Notes: generated from the letters alone by a model not told the origin. Counted from the stretch's first letter, positions 21,833 to 32,774 are shown. The stretch is DNA of 64,000 nt from Xenorhabdus eapokensis (GCF_001908105.1 NZ_MKGQ01000001.1:56741-120740); one strand, 5' to 3'. Numbers and translations are program-made.

Positions 21833-24673
21833 TTAAATATCACTGTATTTAATTAATGTTTCTTTTAAAATAGCCAGTGATACAGGTTTTGACAGACAAT
21901 CATTCATGCCCATATTAGCACAACGTTGTTTTTCTTCTGCCAGTGCATTGGCCGTAATACCGATAATGGGTTTGGCATAACCTTTGCCCCTCAAGTATTG
22001 GGTCAGTTCATAGCCATCCATATTGGGCATATTAACATCCGTTAGAATAATATCTATTGTGTGATTTTTCAGATACTCAATGGCTTTAACACCATCATTA
22101 ACCATTGATGCACTAAACCCTATTGAATTTAATTGATCAACCAGTAAATTCTGATTAATAGGGTGATCATCAACGACTAATACTTTAATTTCATTTAAGT
22201 AAATATCGGTTTGGATGATTTTATCTGTAATAGGAATTGTTGATGATACAGAAATAACGGGCAAAAAATCCCGTCCTGATAGGAGGTTATCCAGCATACT
22301 ATCCAGTTCATTCAGTTCATAAGTGTTATATAACCAATAATTTTCTCGAATTTGTTTTGGTGAACCACTATGTTTTTCTGATATTTCTATAAAGTAACAT
22401 ACAAAACTGTTTAGTTTATTAGCTTGATCGCTAATTAGTATTTCTGTGCCATCGAGTTGGCTTTCGTCATAGAGGGCAACCTGGAAATGATTTTGTGTAA
22501 GAAAATTTTGCAAATATTTTTCCAGAAAATCATTATTAATATTTAACAGAATTCTTTTTTGTGTCCGCGGGTTGGATAATTGTTTGGTATGATATTTCAC
22601 GCCATATAAAGGGAGACGGATAGAAAAGATACTGCCAACATATTTTTGTGAGACGAATTCAATATCACCATCCATCAAGTTGATAAGTTTTTCACAAATA
22701 GCCAAACCTAATCCTGTACCTTGTGAGGAACTTTCTTTATTGGCACTGATTTGGAAAAAGGGCTCGAATAATTGAAGTTGTAACTTATCCTCTATCCCAA
22801 GTCCGGTATCTTTAATACTGACATACAGATAGCCATGCCTTGAGCTGATTTCAATAACAACGTAGCCAGATGTTGTAAATTTGATCGCATTGTTCAGTAA
22901 ATTGGAGATAATTTGTTGTAACCTTACAGGATCATTACGGATGATATCGGGGACATCTGGTTCAATATAGCAATATAAACCTAAGCCTTTTTTGGCAATC
23001 AGGGGGAGGTAGTTTGAAATCACATGGGATAGGATCTCTTTGCAATTGAAATCCTTGGGTTCAATTTTTAATTGATTGGATTCTATTTTCGAGAAATCAA
23101 GAATATCACTGATAATTTTTAGTAATAGTGATGATGAATTATTCATTGTTGCCAGTAATCGGGCGGATTCTGGGGGTAATGTATGAGACTGCATCAACTC
23201 CAGATTACCAATAATGCCATAAAGTGGAGTCCTTAATTCATGGCTGACTGTGGCAAGAAACATTGATTTTGCCTGGTTAGCTTGTTCTGCTGCTGAAGCC
23301 ATTTCCTGCAATGATTTTTCCATTTTTACACGAGTGCTGACATCGATCAGTACACAAATTGCGACTTCTTCATTGCGATAACGTGAGTGTACGAAGCTAA
23401 TTTGCAGATGATTATTGTTACTGGTGACAACATCAATATAGCTGCTATTTTTATCGCAAATAATATCGACAATCCGTTTTTGATCTTCATACGTCAACAT
23501 GCGAGTGTAATCATGTGCTAATTCATTACTCAAAATGTTAACCCCATCGCTGATCCTTAAAATACTTATCCCGACTGGGGCAGAGGCGACAATTTTATGG
23601 TTAAATTGCTCATGCTCTTCAAGGCGGATAGCGTTTTCCTCTGCGGGAGAAAACATTTTACGTTCAAATAACCAACCAAAAAAGATAATTGCCATCGCAG
23701 AAATAATATTCAAGATAATGCCATTAATGACACTGATTTTCAGTTCATCATAAATATGTTTTAGCGGTAACGAATAGATAATACGTAATGAAGAAGGTGA
23801 TAAGTTCCGCATTAATACCAAGCTGGTAAAATCCTCATCGTAACCAAAATACGTGGGTTGCAAGTTGGGATTGATAGCAAGGGATTTATTATGCGTTTTT
23901 ATCGAATATTGCAATTCGGGTTGGTCTGATTCATTTAGCATCGTGATTGTGATAGGCCGATCCCTTCTTTGCAAGAAAGAGTCTAGCCTGATAGATTTTT
24001 CAATACCTATGATGCCTGTCATGTGCCCATTAATATAAATAGGCGTAAAAACATAAAGGTTACCACCATCCGCTTTGGGGTTAGGTTGGATCCAAAAGAG
24101 CGCTCTTTCATTGTTTTGTTCTCTCATGTTGATCAACCTGCGGGTATTCTCGTAGATCATTTTTTTCAGTGCATCAGGTTCGGTAATATTGTTATGAGGG
24201 AAAAAACTCACCATGCATTTGCTTTTTACCCCAATGAAAAAAGCCTGATTTATACTGCGTATAGCGGCAACATTTTCTCCCCAAAATGCAATCAACTGAT
24301 CTAATGAATATAAATTATTATGTGAGGTTCGCTGTAATAGCTCACAATTGGAACTCTCATTCAAAGGAATGTACGAAAGAATATCGTTATTATGTGGTAC
24401 GATGGTTTGGTTTCTATCATTATCTTGTGATAAGCGCTGTTCCGCCATAAATTGAATATCTCGCAAGATATTAGCAATATGTCGTATATGAGAAAAGGCT
24501 ATATCGTAGTTGGCATTATATTCTTGACGAATATCAGATTTGAGTGCATTAAAAAGATTGGTCAAATAAAAGCTGGTTAATAAGGCGCCAAGCGCCCATA
24601 GCATAAATCCAAGCACCCGAAAAAGATAACGTGATATCTTTAATGACGTCCGAAAAGAAGATAAATATCTCAA
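21833..24673 (-). CDS. rcsC: RcsC, hybrid sensor histidine kinase
   Basis: 946 residues (E. coli 949). Domains in order: N-terminal helix, periplasmic region, second helix near 315-335, PAS-like segment (FNHKIVASAPVGISILR), HisKA with ATVSHELRTPLYG, the ATPase with NNAIKF and GTGLGLAICEKL, the RcsC-ABL linker, and a receiver with ILTDVNMPNMDGY. It autophosphorylates and passes phosphate via its own receiver to RcsD and RcsB. Convergent with rcsDB, as in other enterics. The periplasmic part is the most divergent. Confidence 0.95.
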   Translation of the reverse strand: MRYLSSFRTSLKISRYLFRVLGFMLWALGALLTSFYLTNLFNALKSDIRQEYNANYDIAFSHIRHIANILRDIQFMAEQRLSQDNDRNQTIVPHNNDILSYIPLNESSNCELLQRTSHNNLYSLDQLIAFWGENVAAIRSINQAFFIGVKSKCMVSFFPHNNITEPDALKKMIYENTRRLINMREQNNERALFWIQPNPKADGGNLYVFTPIYINGHMTGIIGIEKSIRLDSFLQRRDRPITITMLNESDQPELQYSIKTHNKSLAINPNLQPTYFGYDEDFTSLVLMRNLSPSSLRIIYSLPLKHIYDELKISVINGIILNIISAMAIIFFGWLFERKMFSPAEENAIRLEEHEQFNHKIVASAPVGISILRISDGVNILSNELAHDYTRMLTYEDQKRIVDIICDKNSSYIDVVTSNNNHLQISFVHSRYRNEEVAICVLIDVSTRVKMEKSLQEMASAAEQANQAKSMFLATVSHELRTPLYGIIGNLELMQSHTLPPESARLLATMNNSSSLLLKIISDILDFSKIESNQLKIEPKDFNCKEILSHVISNYLPLIAKKGLGLYCYIEPDVPDIIRNDPVRLQQIISNLLNNAIKFTTSGYVVIEISSRHGYLYVSIKDTGLGIEDKLQLQLFEPFFQISANKESSSQGTGLGLAICEKLINLMDGDIEFVSQKYVGSIFSIRLPLYGVKYHTKQLSNPRTQKRILLNINNDFLEKYLQNFLTQNHFQVALYDESQLDGTEILISDQANKLNSFVCYFIEISEKHSGSPKQIRENYWLYNTYELNELDSMLDNLLSGRDFLPVISVSSTIPITDKIIQTDIYLNEIKVLVVDDHPINQNLLVDQLNSIGFSASMVNDGVKAIEYLKNHTIDIILTDVNMPNMDGYELTQYLRGKGYAKPIIGITANALAEEKQRCANMGMNDCLSKPVSLAILKETLIKYSDI

Positions 24674-24787
24674 GAGATCGCCTGATGAAATATATGATTA
24701 ATAATAACTGCTTACAGCATATACTAGTGTAGCAGGGAATACAAAGTAGCATTTGCATCTTGCTAATTCTTCGTCAAAAAATTGAAC

Positions 24788-24815
24788 AAAAAAAGCAGGC
24801 ACTTAAATGCCTGCC
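24788..24815 (-). terminator. gyrA terminator
   Basis: GCAGGCA-CTTAAA-TGCCTGC hairpin; on the minus strand it is followed by a run of T residues. It lies just beyond the gyrA stop and before rcsC. Confidence 0.88.
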
Positions 24816-24849
24816 ATTGTGATTTACTCTTTTTTAACTCGCTACTTTT

Positions 24850-27474
24850 TTATTCACTATTCCCTTCATCAGAAGGCGCTGCGATATTGTCATTTTCATC
24901 ATCGTCATCTGGCTCAGCTACGCGCTGTAAACCAACGACTTCTTCGTTTTCGGCTGTGCGGATCAGGGTGACGCCTTGTGTATTGCGGCCAACAACACTG
25001 ACCTCAGAAACACGGGTTCGTACTAATGTTCCTCCATTAGTAATCATCATGATCTGATCAGTAGGTTCTACTTGAATTGCGCCGATAACCTTGCCATTAC
25101 GTTCGCTGACTTTGATGGAAATGACGCCTTGGGTAGCCCTGGATTTCGTCGGATATTCGCTTTCGGCGGTACGCTTGCCGTAACCATTTTCAGTGACGGT
25201 CAGGATTTCTCCTTGTCCACGAGGAATGATCAGGGAAACAACTTTATCGCCTTCACTGAGTTTGATACCACGCACCCCAGTTGCAGTACGTCCCATTGCC
25301 CGTACACCTTTTATGCGAACAGTACCATCTTCCAGCGTTTCTTCCTCTTCTTCGAGGAAACGAACGACTTTACCTTGCGCAGAGAACAGCATGACCTCGT
25401 TGCTACCATCTGTCAGGTCAACGCCGATTAACTCATCCCCTTCATTCAGATTTACGGCAATGATACCGGCACTGCGTGGACGGCTAAATTCGCTGAGCTT
25501 GGTTTTCTTAACAACACCACTGGCTGTTGCCATGAAAATATTCAGCCCATCTTCATATTCACGCACGGGTAAAATAGCTGTAATACGTTCGTTTTGATCC
25601 AATGGCAGAAGGTTGACAATTGGGCGACCACGGGCACCACGGCTTGCTTCCGGCAATTGATATACCTTCATCCAGTACATCTTGCCCTTATTTGAGAAGC
25701 AGAGAATAGTGTCGTGGGTATTAGCGACCAATAAACGCTCAATGAAATCTTCTTCTTTGGTACGTGCGGCTGATTTGCCTTTGCCGCCACGACGCTGGGC
25801 TTCATAATCAGACAGTGGTTGATATTTGACATATCCCTGATGAGACAGTGTAACCACAACATCTTCCTGATTAATCAGGTCTTCAATATTGATGTCCGCT
25901 GAATTTTCGGTCAGCTCAGTCCGGCGGGCATCGTTGTATTGTCCTTTGATAACCAGCAATTCTTCACGAATGACTTCCATTAAACGTTCTGGGCTTTCCA
26001 AAATGAACAGCAATTCCGCGATAGCTTTCAGCAAGTCACGATACTCATCAAGCAGTTTTTCATGCTCAAGGCCGGTCAGTTTTTGCAGACGCAGATCCAA
26101 AATAGCCTGTGCTTGTGGTTCGGTCAGGTAATATTTACCGTCACGAATACCATACTGTGGTTCCAACCATTCAGGACGGGCAGCATCATCACCTGCTTGT
26201 GCCAGCATAGAGGCAACATTGCCCAATTCCCACGCCTGGGAAATCAAGCTGGCTTTCGCTTCAGCAGGTGTAGAGGCTCTCCGGATCAATTCGATAACAG
26301 GATCGATGTTCGCCAGGGCAATAGCTAATGCTTCAAGGATATGGGCACGTTCGCGAGCTTTGCGCAGTTCAAAAATTGTCCGGCGTGTAACGACTTCACG
26401 GCGGTGGCAAACAAACGCAGAAAGAATATCTTTCAGGTTAAGTAATTTAGGTTGTCCCTGATGCAGAGCAACCATGTTGATACCAAATGAAACCTGTAAT
26501 TGGGTCAGTGAGTACAGATTATTTAGGACAACTTCACCAACAGCATCACGTTTTACTTCGATAACGATGCGCATTCCATCTTTATCGGATTCATCACGTA
26601 GTGCACTGATCCCTTCAATGCGCTTCTCTTTTACCAGCTCAGCTACCTTTTCGATCAGGCGGGCTTTATTGACCTGATAAGGGATTTCACTGACGATAAT
26701 GGTTTCGCGGCCATTTTTTTCATCAGTTTCAATTTTTGCGCGGGCGCGGATATAAATTTTACCACGACCTGTACGGTAGGCTTCCTGAATGCCACGGCGT
26801 CCGTTGATGATAGCAGCCGTCGGGAAATCAGGGCCTGGGATATGTTCCATCAAGCCTTCGATGCTGATGTTTTCATCATCGATATAAGCCAGACAACCAT
26901 CGATCACCTCAGATAAATTATGAGGTGGAATGTTGGTTGCCATACCGACTGCAATCCCTGATGAACCATTCACCAGTAAATTGGGGATACGGGTTGGCAT
27001 TACCTCGGGAATTTGCTCTGTGCCATCATAGTTGGGCACAAAGTCGACAGTTTCTTTTTCCAAGTCTGCCAGCAATTCATGGGAAATTTTTGCCATGCGC
27101 ACTTCGGTATAACGCATCGCTGCCGCAGAATCGCCATCTACTGATCCAAAGTTCCCCTGACCGTCAACCAGCATATAGCGCATGGAGAATGGTTGTGCCA
27201 GACGAACAATCGTGTCATAAACAGCGCTGTCACCGTGTGGATGGTATTTACCGATAACATCCCCAACAACGCGGGCAGATTTCTTATAAGGTTTATTCCA
27301 ATCATTTCCCAATACATTCATCGCGAAAAGTACGCGGCGGTGTACTGGCTTCAGTCCGTCCCGAACATCTGGCAGTGCGCGTCCAACAATAACGGACATC
27401 GCATAATCCAGATACGAGCTTTTCAGCTCTTCTTCGATATTGACCGGTGTGATTTCTCTGGCAATGTCGCTCAT
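24850..27474 (-). CDS. gyrA: GyrA, DNA gyrase subunit A
   Basis: 874 residues from [10 protein letters not shown], which matches the E. coli start; the frame extends six codons further to 27492 but those residues are not conserved. Catalytic Tyr122 (AAAMRYTE) is present. The quinolone-resistance region reads [14 protein letters not shown] with Ser83 and Asp87, the susceptible wild-type state. The C-terminal beta-pinwheel has the GyrA box QRRGGKG, and the end is acidic (DDDDEND). With GyrB it introduces negative supercoils. Confidence 0.98.
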   Translation of the reverse strand: MSDIAREITPVNIEEELKSSYLDYAMSVIVGRALPDVRDGLKPVHRRVLFAMNVLGNDWNKPYKKSARVVGDVIGKYHPHGDSAVYDTIVRLAQPFSMRYMLVDGQGNFGSVDGDSAAAMRYTEVRMAKISHELLADLEKETVDFVPNYDGTEQIPEVMPTRIPNLLVNGSSGIAVGMATNIPPHNLSEVIDGCLAYIDDENISIEGLMEHIPGPDFPTAAIINGRRGIQEAYRTGRGKIYIRARAKIETDEKNGRETIIVSEIPYQVNKARLIEKVAELVKEKRIEGISALRDESDKDGMRIVIEVKRDAVGEVVLNNLYSLTQLQVSFGINMVALHQGQPKLLNLKDILSAFVCHRREVVTRRTIFELRKARERAHILEALAIALANIDPVIELIRRASTPAEAKASLISQAWELGNVASMLAQAGDDAARPEWLEPQYGIRDGKYYLTEPQAQAILDLRLQKLTGLEHEKLLDEYRDLLKAIAELLFILESPERLMEVIREELLVIKGQYNDARRTELTENSADINIEDLINQEDVVVTLSHQGYVKYQPLSDYEAQRRGGKGKSAARTKEEDFIERLLVANTHDTILCFSNKGKMYWMKVYQLPEASRGARGRPIVNLLPLDQNERITAILPVREYEDGLNIFMATASGVVKKTKLSEFSRPRSAGIIAVNLNEGDELIGVDLTDGSNEVMLFSAQGKVVRFLEEEEETLEDGTVRIKGVRAMGRTATGVRGIKLSEGDKVVSLIIPRGQGEILTVTENGYGKRTAESEYPTKSRATQGVISIKVSERNGKVIGAIQVEPTDQIMMITNGGTLVRTRVSEVSVVGRNTQGVTLIRTAENEEVVGLQRVAEPDDDDENDNIAAPSDEGNSE

Positions 27475-27621
27475 GGAGCCACTGTCCCTCATACTCCGAA
27501 TTCAAAGGCTTAAATTATACCACAAAATGGCAGTTTTATAAAAACCTGACGCGGGTATTTCAAGATTAAGGCATGTATAATAGTTTCTTATCACACATCC
27601 CCATAATACTGTTACATTTTC

Positions 27622-27665
27622 TGTGAATCAGTTTGCTGTGAACCAGTTTGCTGTGAAGCAGTGCC
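27622..27665 (+). repeat. Three short tandem repeats upstream of ubiG
   Basis: Three copies of a 15-base unit, TGTGAATCAGTTTGC, TGTGAACCAGTTTGC and a shorter TGTGAAGCAGTGCC, lie just before the ubiG start. Read from the GTG at 27623 they encode [13 protein letters not shown] in frame with ubiG. Confidence 0.8.
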
Positions 27666-27682
27666 TAGGAGCGATATTGCTG

Positions 27683-28417
27683 ATGAACGCCAAAACCCCT
27701 GATTCACCCATCCAATCCCATGCCAATGTGGATCAGCAGGAAATCGAAAAATTTGAAGCCGTTGCTTCCCGTTGGTGGGATCTTGAAGGCGAATTCAAGC
27801 CATTGCACCGAATCAATCCACTGCGTTTGAACTACATTTTGCAACATGCTGACGGTCTCTTTGGGAAAAAAGTGCTGGATGTTGGATGTGGTGGCGGTAT
27901 CTTGTCGGAAAGTATGGCGCGTGAAGGCGCGGAAGTGACAGGGTTGGATATGGGTTTTGAACCCTTGCAAGTTGCCCGTTTGCATGCACTGGAATCCGGC
28001 GTTTCCGTTTCTTATATTCAGGAAACGGTAGAAAGCCACGCACAACAGCACCAACATGCTTATGATGTGGTGACCTGCCTGGAAATGCTTGAACATGTGC
28101 CAGATCCAGAATCTGTAGTTCATGCCTGTGCCAAATTAGTCAAACCTGGTGGTCATGTTTTCTTTTCAACGATTAACCGCAACCGAAAAGCCTGGTTGAT
28201 GGCCGTTGTCGGCGCTGAATATATATTGAACATGGTGCCAAAAGGAACACATGATGCGAAAAAGTTTATTCGTCCCTCTGAACTGATCAATTGGATTGAT
28301 AAGACTACTCTGAAAGAACAACATATTATTGGTTTACATTACAATCCGTTAACAGATAAATTTCGACTTGGTCATAATGTAGACGTGAATTATATGTTGC
28401 ACACCCGATCTGTCTGA
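27683..28417 (+). CDS. ubiG: UbiG, ubiquinone O-methyltransferase
   Basis: S-adenosylmethionine-dependent enzyme for both O-methylations of ubiquinone synthesis. The SAM motif [14 protein letters not shown] and post-motifs are intact, as is the family signature [20 protein letters not shown]. The start at 27683 (MNAKTPD) gives 244 residues (E. coli 240) with AGGAG eleven bases upstream. The frame is open back to a GTG at 27623 through a tandem repeat, so a 264-residue form with a repetitive N-terminus cannot be excluded. Divergent from gyrA, as in E. coli. Confidence 0.95.
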   Translation: MNAKTPDSPIQSHANVDQQEIEKFEAVASRWWDLEGEFKPLHRINPLRLNYILQHADGLFGKKVLDVGCGGGILSESMAREGAEVTGLDMGFEPLQVARLHALESGVSVSYIQETVESHAQQHQHAYDVVTCLEMLEHVPDPESVVHACAKLVKPGGHVFFSTINRNRKAWLMAVVGAEYILNMVPKGTHDAKKFIRPSELINWIDKTTLKEQHIIGLHYNPLTDKFRLGHNVDVNYMLHTRSV

Positions 28418-28486
28418 CAAAGGCCGTTTAGGGATTAATAAAACGGCAACTAGATATTATTTTTACGATTTTATTTTCCCTGTTTC

Positions 28487-28540
28487 GCCGATAGCCTTAT
28501 GAAAGTAACATCAAGTAACTACGCAGGTTATCGGCTTTTT
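28487..28540 (+). terminator. Long-loop hairpin with T-run after ubiG
   Basis: GCCGATAGCC pairs with GGTTATCGGC (one mismatch) across a loop of about 29 bases and is followed by TTTTT. It lies 70 bases after the ubiG stop and is probably its terminator; the long loop could also be part of a small RNA. Confidence 0.55.
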
Positions 28541-28559
28541 GCCAAAATTAATCCTCAAG

Positions 28560-28568
28560 TTATCCACA
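28560..28568 (+). promoter_or_regulatory. DnaA box upstream of nrdA
   Basis: TTATCCACA, a perfect consensus DnaA box. The E. coli nrdAB promoter is known to carry DnaA boxes, linking reductase expression to replication. Confidence 0.75.
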
Positions 28569-28605
28569 AAACTTCTCGATCTTGTGCACTTGATAAAACC
28601 CGAAA

Positions 28606-28623
28606 ATAACATTATCTTGTTAT
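28606..28623. promoter_or_regulatory. Candidate upstream NrdR box
   Basis: ATAACATTATCTTGTTAT is an inverted repeat partly matching the NrdR consensus. Its centre is 32 bases from that of the stronger box, the three-turn spacing usual for NrdR pairs. Confidence 0.5.
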
Positions 28624-28638
28624 TACCGTTTTAATTAC

Positions 28639-28654
28639 CCCCTATATATTGTGT
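28639..28654. promoter_or_regulatory. NrdR box upstream of nrdA
   Basis: CCCCTATATATTGTGT matches the NrdR consensus ACACWATATATWGTGT at 14 of 16 positions. NrdR represses ribonucleotide reductase operons when dATP is high. Confidence 0.75.
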
Positions 28655-28719
28655 TTCTTGTCACCTTGTAGTAGCAGCTTGTAATAAGCAGTAGCGAAAC
28701 AGTAATAAATTGTAGCTAA

Positions 28720-28751
28720 GCCCCGACTGGCTCCTCAGCCATCTTGGGGGC
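28720..28751 (+). promoter_or_regulatory. Stable stem-loop in the nrdA leader
   Basis: An outer stem GCCCC/GGGGGC encloses an inner TGGCT-CCTC-AGCCA hairpin, 68 bases before the nrdA ATG. It is GC-rich against an AT-rich surround and has no T-run, so a leader RNA structure rather than a terminator is suggested. Confidence 0.5.
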
Positions 28752-28818
28752 ATCGTGCTGTCAAGAGGTCAAGGAACAATATAGGTGGGATACGAAAAGA
28801 GAGAAGGTGTATTTCCCC

Positions 28819-31110
28819 ATGAACCAGAGTCTGCTAGTTACCAAACGTGATGGACATAAAGAACAAATTGATCTTGATAAAATTCACCGGGTTGTTACCT
28901 GGGCTGCTGAAGGTCTGAAAAATGTCTCAGTGTCACAAGTAGAACTGCGTTCCCAGATTCAATTTTACGATGGCATCAAAACATCGGATATCCATGAAAC
29001 CATGATCAAAGCTGCGGCTGACCTGATCTCCGGTGATGCGCCTGATTATCAGTATCTGGCAGCGCGTCTGGCGATTTTCCACCTGCGTAAAAAAGCCTAT
29101 GGTCAGTTTGAGCCACCTGCACTGTATGACCATATCGTAAAAATGGTTGACCTGGGTAAATACGATAAACATTTGCTGGAAGACTATTCCAAAGAAGAAT
29201 TCGAGCAAATGGATAGTTTTATTGATCATTTGCGTGATATGAATTTCTCTTATGCAGCGGTCAAGCAGTTGGAAGGGAAATATTTAGTACAAAACCGTGT
29301 GACTGGCGAAATTTATGAGAGTGCCCAATTCCTCTACATGCTGGTTGCCGCGTGCCTGTTTTCCACTTATCCAAAAGAAACGCGTTTGGACTATATCCGT
29401 CGTTTCTATGATGCAGTGTCTACCTTTAAAATTTCGCTGCCAACGCCAATCATGGCAGGGGTTCGCACACCAACCCGTCAATTCAGTTCCTGTGTCCTGA
29501 TTGAGTGTGGTGACAGCCTGGATTCTATCAATGCGACATCCAGCGCAATTGTTAAATATGTTTCCCAGCGTGCTGGCATCGGTATAAACGCGGGTCGTAT
29601 TCGCGCATTGGGTAGTCCAATCCGGGGTGGTGAAGCTTTCCACACGGGCTGTATCCCATTCTATAAACATTTTCAGACTGCGGTGAAATCTTGTTCTCAA
29701 GGTGGCGTTCGTGGCGGTGCAGCAACACTGTTCTATCCGCTGTGGCATCTGGAAGTTGAAAGCCTGCTGGTATTGAAAAACAACCGTGGTGTTGAAGGTA
29801 ACCGTGTTCGCCATATGGACTATGGTGTACAAGTTAACAAACTGATGTATGAGCGCCTGATTAAAGGGGAAGACATTTCTCTGTTCAGCCCGTCTGATGT
29901 GCCAGGATTGTACGATGCATTCTTTGAGGATCAGGAGGAGTTTGAGCGCCTGTACACTCAGTACGAAAATGACAGTAATATCCGCAAAAATAGCATTAAA
30001 GCGGTTGAATTGTTCTCTTTGATGATGCAAGAGCGTGCTTCAACAGGCCGTATTTATATTCAGAACGTTGACCATTGCAATACTCACAGCCCGTTTAATC
30101 CAGCTATTGCACCTGTGCGTCAATCTAACCTGTGCCTGGAAATTGCACTACCAACGAAGCCGTTGGACAATATTAACGATGAAAACGGCGAAATTGCGCT
30201 GTGTACACTATCTGCTTTCAACCTGGGCGCCATCGAAAATCTGAATGAATTGGAAGAGTTGTCGGAGCTGGCAGTTCGTGCGCTGGATTCCTTGCTGGAT
30301 TATCAAGATTATCCTATCGTCGCCGCAAAACAAGGCTCAATGGGGCGTCGAACTCTGGGTATTGGCGTCATTAACTTCGCTTATTATCTGGCGAAACACG
30401 GTGTACGTTACTCTGATGGCAGCGCTAACAACCTGACTCACAAAACATTTGAAGCTATTCAGTATTACCTGTTAAGAGCTTCAAACGCACTGGCAAAAGA
30501 GAAAGGTGCTTGTCCGTGGTTTAGTGAAACCACTTATTCACAAGGTATTTTGCCGATTGATACTTACAAAAAGACACTGGATACCCTGACCAGTGAGCCT
30601 TTGCACATGGATTGGGAAGCACTGCGTCGTGACATTCAACAATATGGCCTGCGTAACTCAACATTGTCTGCATTGATGCCATCAGAGACTTCTTCGCAGA
30701 TCTCTAATGCGACCAATGGTATTGAACCACCACGTGGTTATATCAGTGTAAAAGCATCCAAAGACGGCATCCTGCGTCAGGTTGTGCCCGATTACGAGCT
30801 TCTGAAAGGCGCTTACGAGCTGCTGTGGCAAATGCCGAGCAACGATGGCTACCTACAGTTAGTGGGGATTATGCAGAAATTCATCGACCAGTCGATTTCT
30901 GCCAATACTAACTATGATCCGGCGCGTTTCCCTAATGGCAAAGTTCCGATGAACCAATTGCTGAAAGATTTATTGCTCGCTTACAAATATGGCGTGAAAA
31001 CATTGTATTACCACAACACCCGTGATGGGGCAGAAGACGTTCAGGGTGATCTGGAAGAAGTTGTTGAGTCAGCAGATTCCGATTGTGAAGGCGGCGCGTG
31101 TAAGATTTAA
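28819..31110 (+). CDS. nrdA: NrdA, aerobic ribonucleotide reductase alpha subunit
   Basis: 763 residues from MNQSLLVTKRDG, matching the E. coli start (761 residues); the frame runs 25 codons further upstream without conserved sequence. The N-terminal ATP cone, substrate/effector motifs (CVLIECGDSLDSINATSSA), catalytic loop (NLCLEIALPTKP, then ALCTLSAFNLGAI) and the C-terminal redox pair (DCEGGACKI) are all present. It reduces ribonucleoside diphosphates together with NrdB. Regulation is suggested by NrdR and DnaA sites upstream. Confidence 0.97.
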   Translation: MNQSLLVTKRDGHKEQIDLDKIHRVVTWAAEGLKNVSVSQVELRSQIQFYDGIKTSDIHETMIKAAADLISGDAPDYQYLAARLAIFHLRKKAYGQFEPPALYDHIVKMVDLGKYDKHLLEDYSKEEFEQMDSFIDHLRDMNFSYAAVKQLEGKYLVQNRVTGEIYESAQFLYMLVAACLFSTYPKETRLDYIRRFYDAVSTFKISLPTPIMAGVRTPTRQFSSCVLIECGDSLDSINATSSAIVKYVSQRAGIGINAGRIRALGSPIRGGEAFHTGCIPFYKHFQTAVKSCSQGGVRGGAATLFYPLWHLEVESLLVLKNNRGVEGNRVRHMDYGVQVNKLMYERLIKGEDISLFSPSDVPGLYDAFFEDQEEFERLYTQYENDSNIRKNSIKAVELFSLMMQERASTGRIYIQNVDHCNTHSPFNPAIAPVRQSNLCLEIALPTKPLDNINDENGEIALCTLSAFNLGAIENLNELEELSELAVRALDSLLDYQDYPIVAAKQGSMGRRTLGIGVINFAYYLAKHGVRYSDGSANNLTHKTFEAIQYYLLRASNALAKEKGACPWFSETTYSQGILPIDTYKKTLDTLTSEPLHMDWEALRRDIQQYGLRNSTLSALMPSETSSQISNATNGIEPPRGYISVKASKDGILRQVVPDYELLKGAYELLWQMPSNDGYLQLVGIMQKFIDQSISANTNYDPARFPNGKVPMNQLLKDLLLAYKYGVKTLYYHNTRDGAEDVQGDLEEVVESADSDCEGGACKI

Positions 31111-31122
31111 TTTGAGGAAACT

Positions 31123-32253
31123 ATGTCCTATACCACTTTTTCACAAGTAAAAAATGATCAGTTACAAGAACCGATGTTTTTCGGTCAATCTGTTAACGTA
31201 GCGCGTTTTGATCAGCAAAAATATCCTATTTTTGAAAAGTTGATTGAAAAACAACTCTCTTTCTTCTGGCGTCCGGAAGAAGTAGATGTTGCCCGTGATC
31301 GCATTGACTATAACGCACTGCCGGATCATGAAAAGCATATTTTTATTAGCAATCTAAAATACCAGACGCTATTGGATTCCATTCAGGGGCGTAGCCCCAA
31401 TGTGGCTTTTCTGCCATTGATTTCCATTCCGGAATTGGAAACATGGATTGAAACGTGGTCGTTTTCAGAAACAATTCACTCGCGTTCTTACACACATATA
31501 ATTCGTAATATCGTGAATGATCCTTCTATCGTATTTGATGATATTGTGGAGAACGAACAGATTTTAAAACGCGCTAAAGACATTTCCGCGTATTATGATG
31601 ATCTGATCGAAATGACCAACTATTATCATCTGTTCGGTGAAGGAACACATGATGTTGCAGGTAAAACGATTACCGTTAATCTGCGTGAATTGAAAAAGCA
31701 ACTTTATTTGTGCTTGATGAGCGTTAACGCCCTGGAAGCTATCCGTTTCTATGTCAGTTTTGCATGTTCATTTGCTTTTGCTGAACGTGAATTGATGGAA
31801 GGTAACGCCAAAATTATCAAACTAATTGCCCGTGATGAAGCACTGCATCTAACGGGAACGCAGCACATGTTGAACCTGTTGCGCTCTGGTCAGGATGATC
31901 CTGAAATGGCGGAAATTGCCAAAGAGTGTGAACAAGAGTGCTACGATCTGTTTGTACAGGCAGCCGAGCAGGAAAAAGAGTGGGCTGATTATTTGTTTAA
32001 AGATGGCTCCATGATCGGACTGAATAAAGATATTCTGTGCCAGTATGTTGAATATATCACCAATATTCGTATGCAGGCAGTTGGCTTGAAGTTACCATTT
32101 GAAACCCGTTCTAACCCGATCCCATGGATCAATTCATGGCTGGTTTCTGATAATGTTCAAGTGGCTCCACAGGAAGTTGAAGTCAGCTCTTACTTGGTTG
32201 GTCAGATTGATTCGGAAGTCAATACTGAGGATCTCAGTGGTTTCGAACTCTGA
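31123..32253 (+). CDS. nrdB: NrdB, aerobic ribonucleotide reductase beta subunit
   Basis: 376 residues, the E. coli length. Diiron ligands (Asp85, Glu116, His119 counting the initiator Met) and radical Tyr123 in [11 protein letters not shown] are present; the second ligand set is in [12 protein letters not shown]. The C-terminal tail that docks into NrdA is retained. It begins 12 bases after nrdA behind GAGGAAACT. Confidence 0.97.
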   Translation: MSYTTFSQVKNDQLQEPMFFGQSVNVARFDQQKYPIFEKLIEKQLSFFWRPEEVDVARDRIDYNALPDHEKHIFISNLKYQTLLDSIQGRSPNVAFLPLISIPELETWIETWSFSETIHSRSYTHIIRNIVNDPSIVFDDIVENEQILKRAKDISAYYDDLIEMTNYYHLFGEGTHDVAGKTITVNLRELKKQLYLCLMSVNALEAIRFYVSFACSFAFAERELMEGNAKIIKLIARDEALHLTGTQHMLNLLRSGQDDPEMAEIAKECEQECYDLFVQAAEQEKEWADYLFKDGSMIGLNKDILCQYVEYITNIRMQAVGLKLPFETRSNPIPWINSWLVSDNVQVAPQEVEVSSYLVGQIDSEVNTEDLSGFEL

Positions 32254-32254
32254 T

Positions 32255-32521
32255 ATGGCTGATTACAAAGTCACCCTGCCGTCACGGCAGGGGTTATCTA
32301 TCCATTATTCTTCAGGTTTGCACGACAATTTATTGCAAGCACTGGAACACGGCAAAGTTCAGCTTGAATACCAATGTCGGCAGGGGTACTGCGGTTCTTG
32401 TCGTGTTCGTCTGGTCAAAGGGAAGGTTGGTTATCCTTGCAAGCCATTGGCATTTGTTAATGAAGGGGAAATTTTACCCTGTAGCTGTTATCCATTGACG
32501 GATATTGAAATTGAGCTTTAA
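32255..32521 (+). CDS. yfaE: YfaE, 2Fe-2S ferredoxin maintaining NrdB
   Basis: 88 residues (E. coli 84) starting one base after the nrdB stop. The plant-type 2Fe-2S motif is seen as CRQGYCGSCRVRL with a distal Cys in LPCSCYP. YfaE delivers electrons and helps rebuild the NrdB diferric-tyrosyl cofactor. An upstream extension within nrdB is antisense-like noise, so the ATG at 32255 is used. Confidence 0.94.
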   Translation: MADYKVTLPSRQGLSIHYSSGLHDNLLQALEHGKVQLEYQCRQGYCGSCRVRLVKGKVGYPCKPLAFVNEGEILPCSCYPLTDIEIEL

Positions 32522-32581
32522 TTTCCCTTAAATTAGCCAGTCTTATTACTGCCGCGACAAATTTCGGATTATTCTTGCTTG

Positions 32582-32613
32582 TGGACATATCGTTCATCAC
32601 GGTGATATGTCCA
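32582..32613. terminator. Inverted repeat after yfaE
   Basis: TGGACATATC and its exact complement with a 12-base loop, 60 bases after the yfaE stop. No strong T-run, so terminator function is probable rather than certain. Confidence 0.5.
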
Positions 32614-32774
32614 TATTCTTGCCATTTCTCCACCTGCTTCTATCGCGATGTTCTAAAAAATAGATAAACAAAACCTTTATTGCTGTGTTCGTTCCTTTTA
32701 TGCTGTTGATAACAACGGATTAGAGGTAATTTGAGACTTACCGTTTTATCCAGCAAAATAAATAAAGGAGAACA

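Noticed and set aside
27086..27474. Quinolone-resistance change in gyrA
   Set aside because: Ser83 and Asp87 are both the susceptible residues.
28560..28568. Replication origin
   Set aside because: A single DnaA box upstream of nrdA is a known regulatory arrangement; there is no cluster of boxes or AT-rich unwinding repeats.
28744..28818. 25-codon N-terminal extension of NrdA
   Set aside because: It would begin inside the leader hairpin and is absent from homologues; MNQSLLVTKRDG is the family start.
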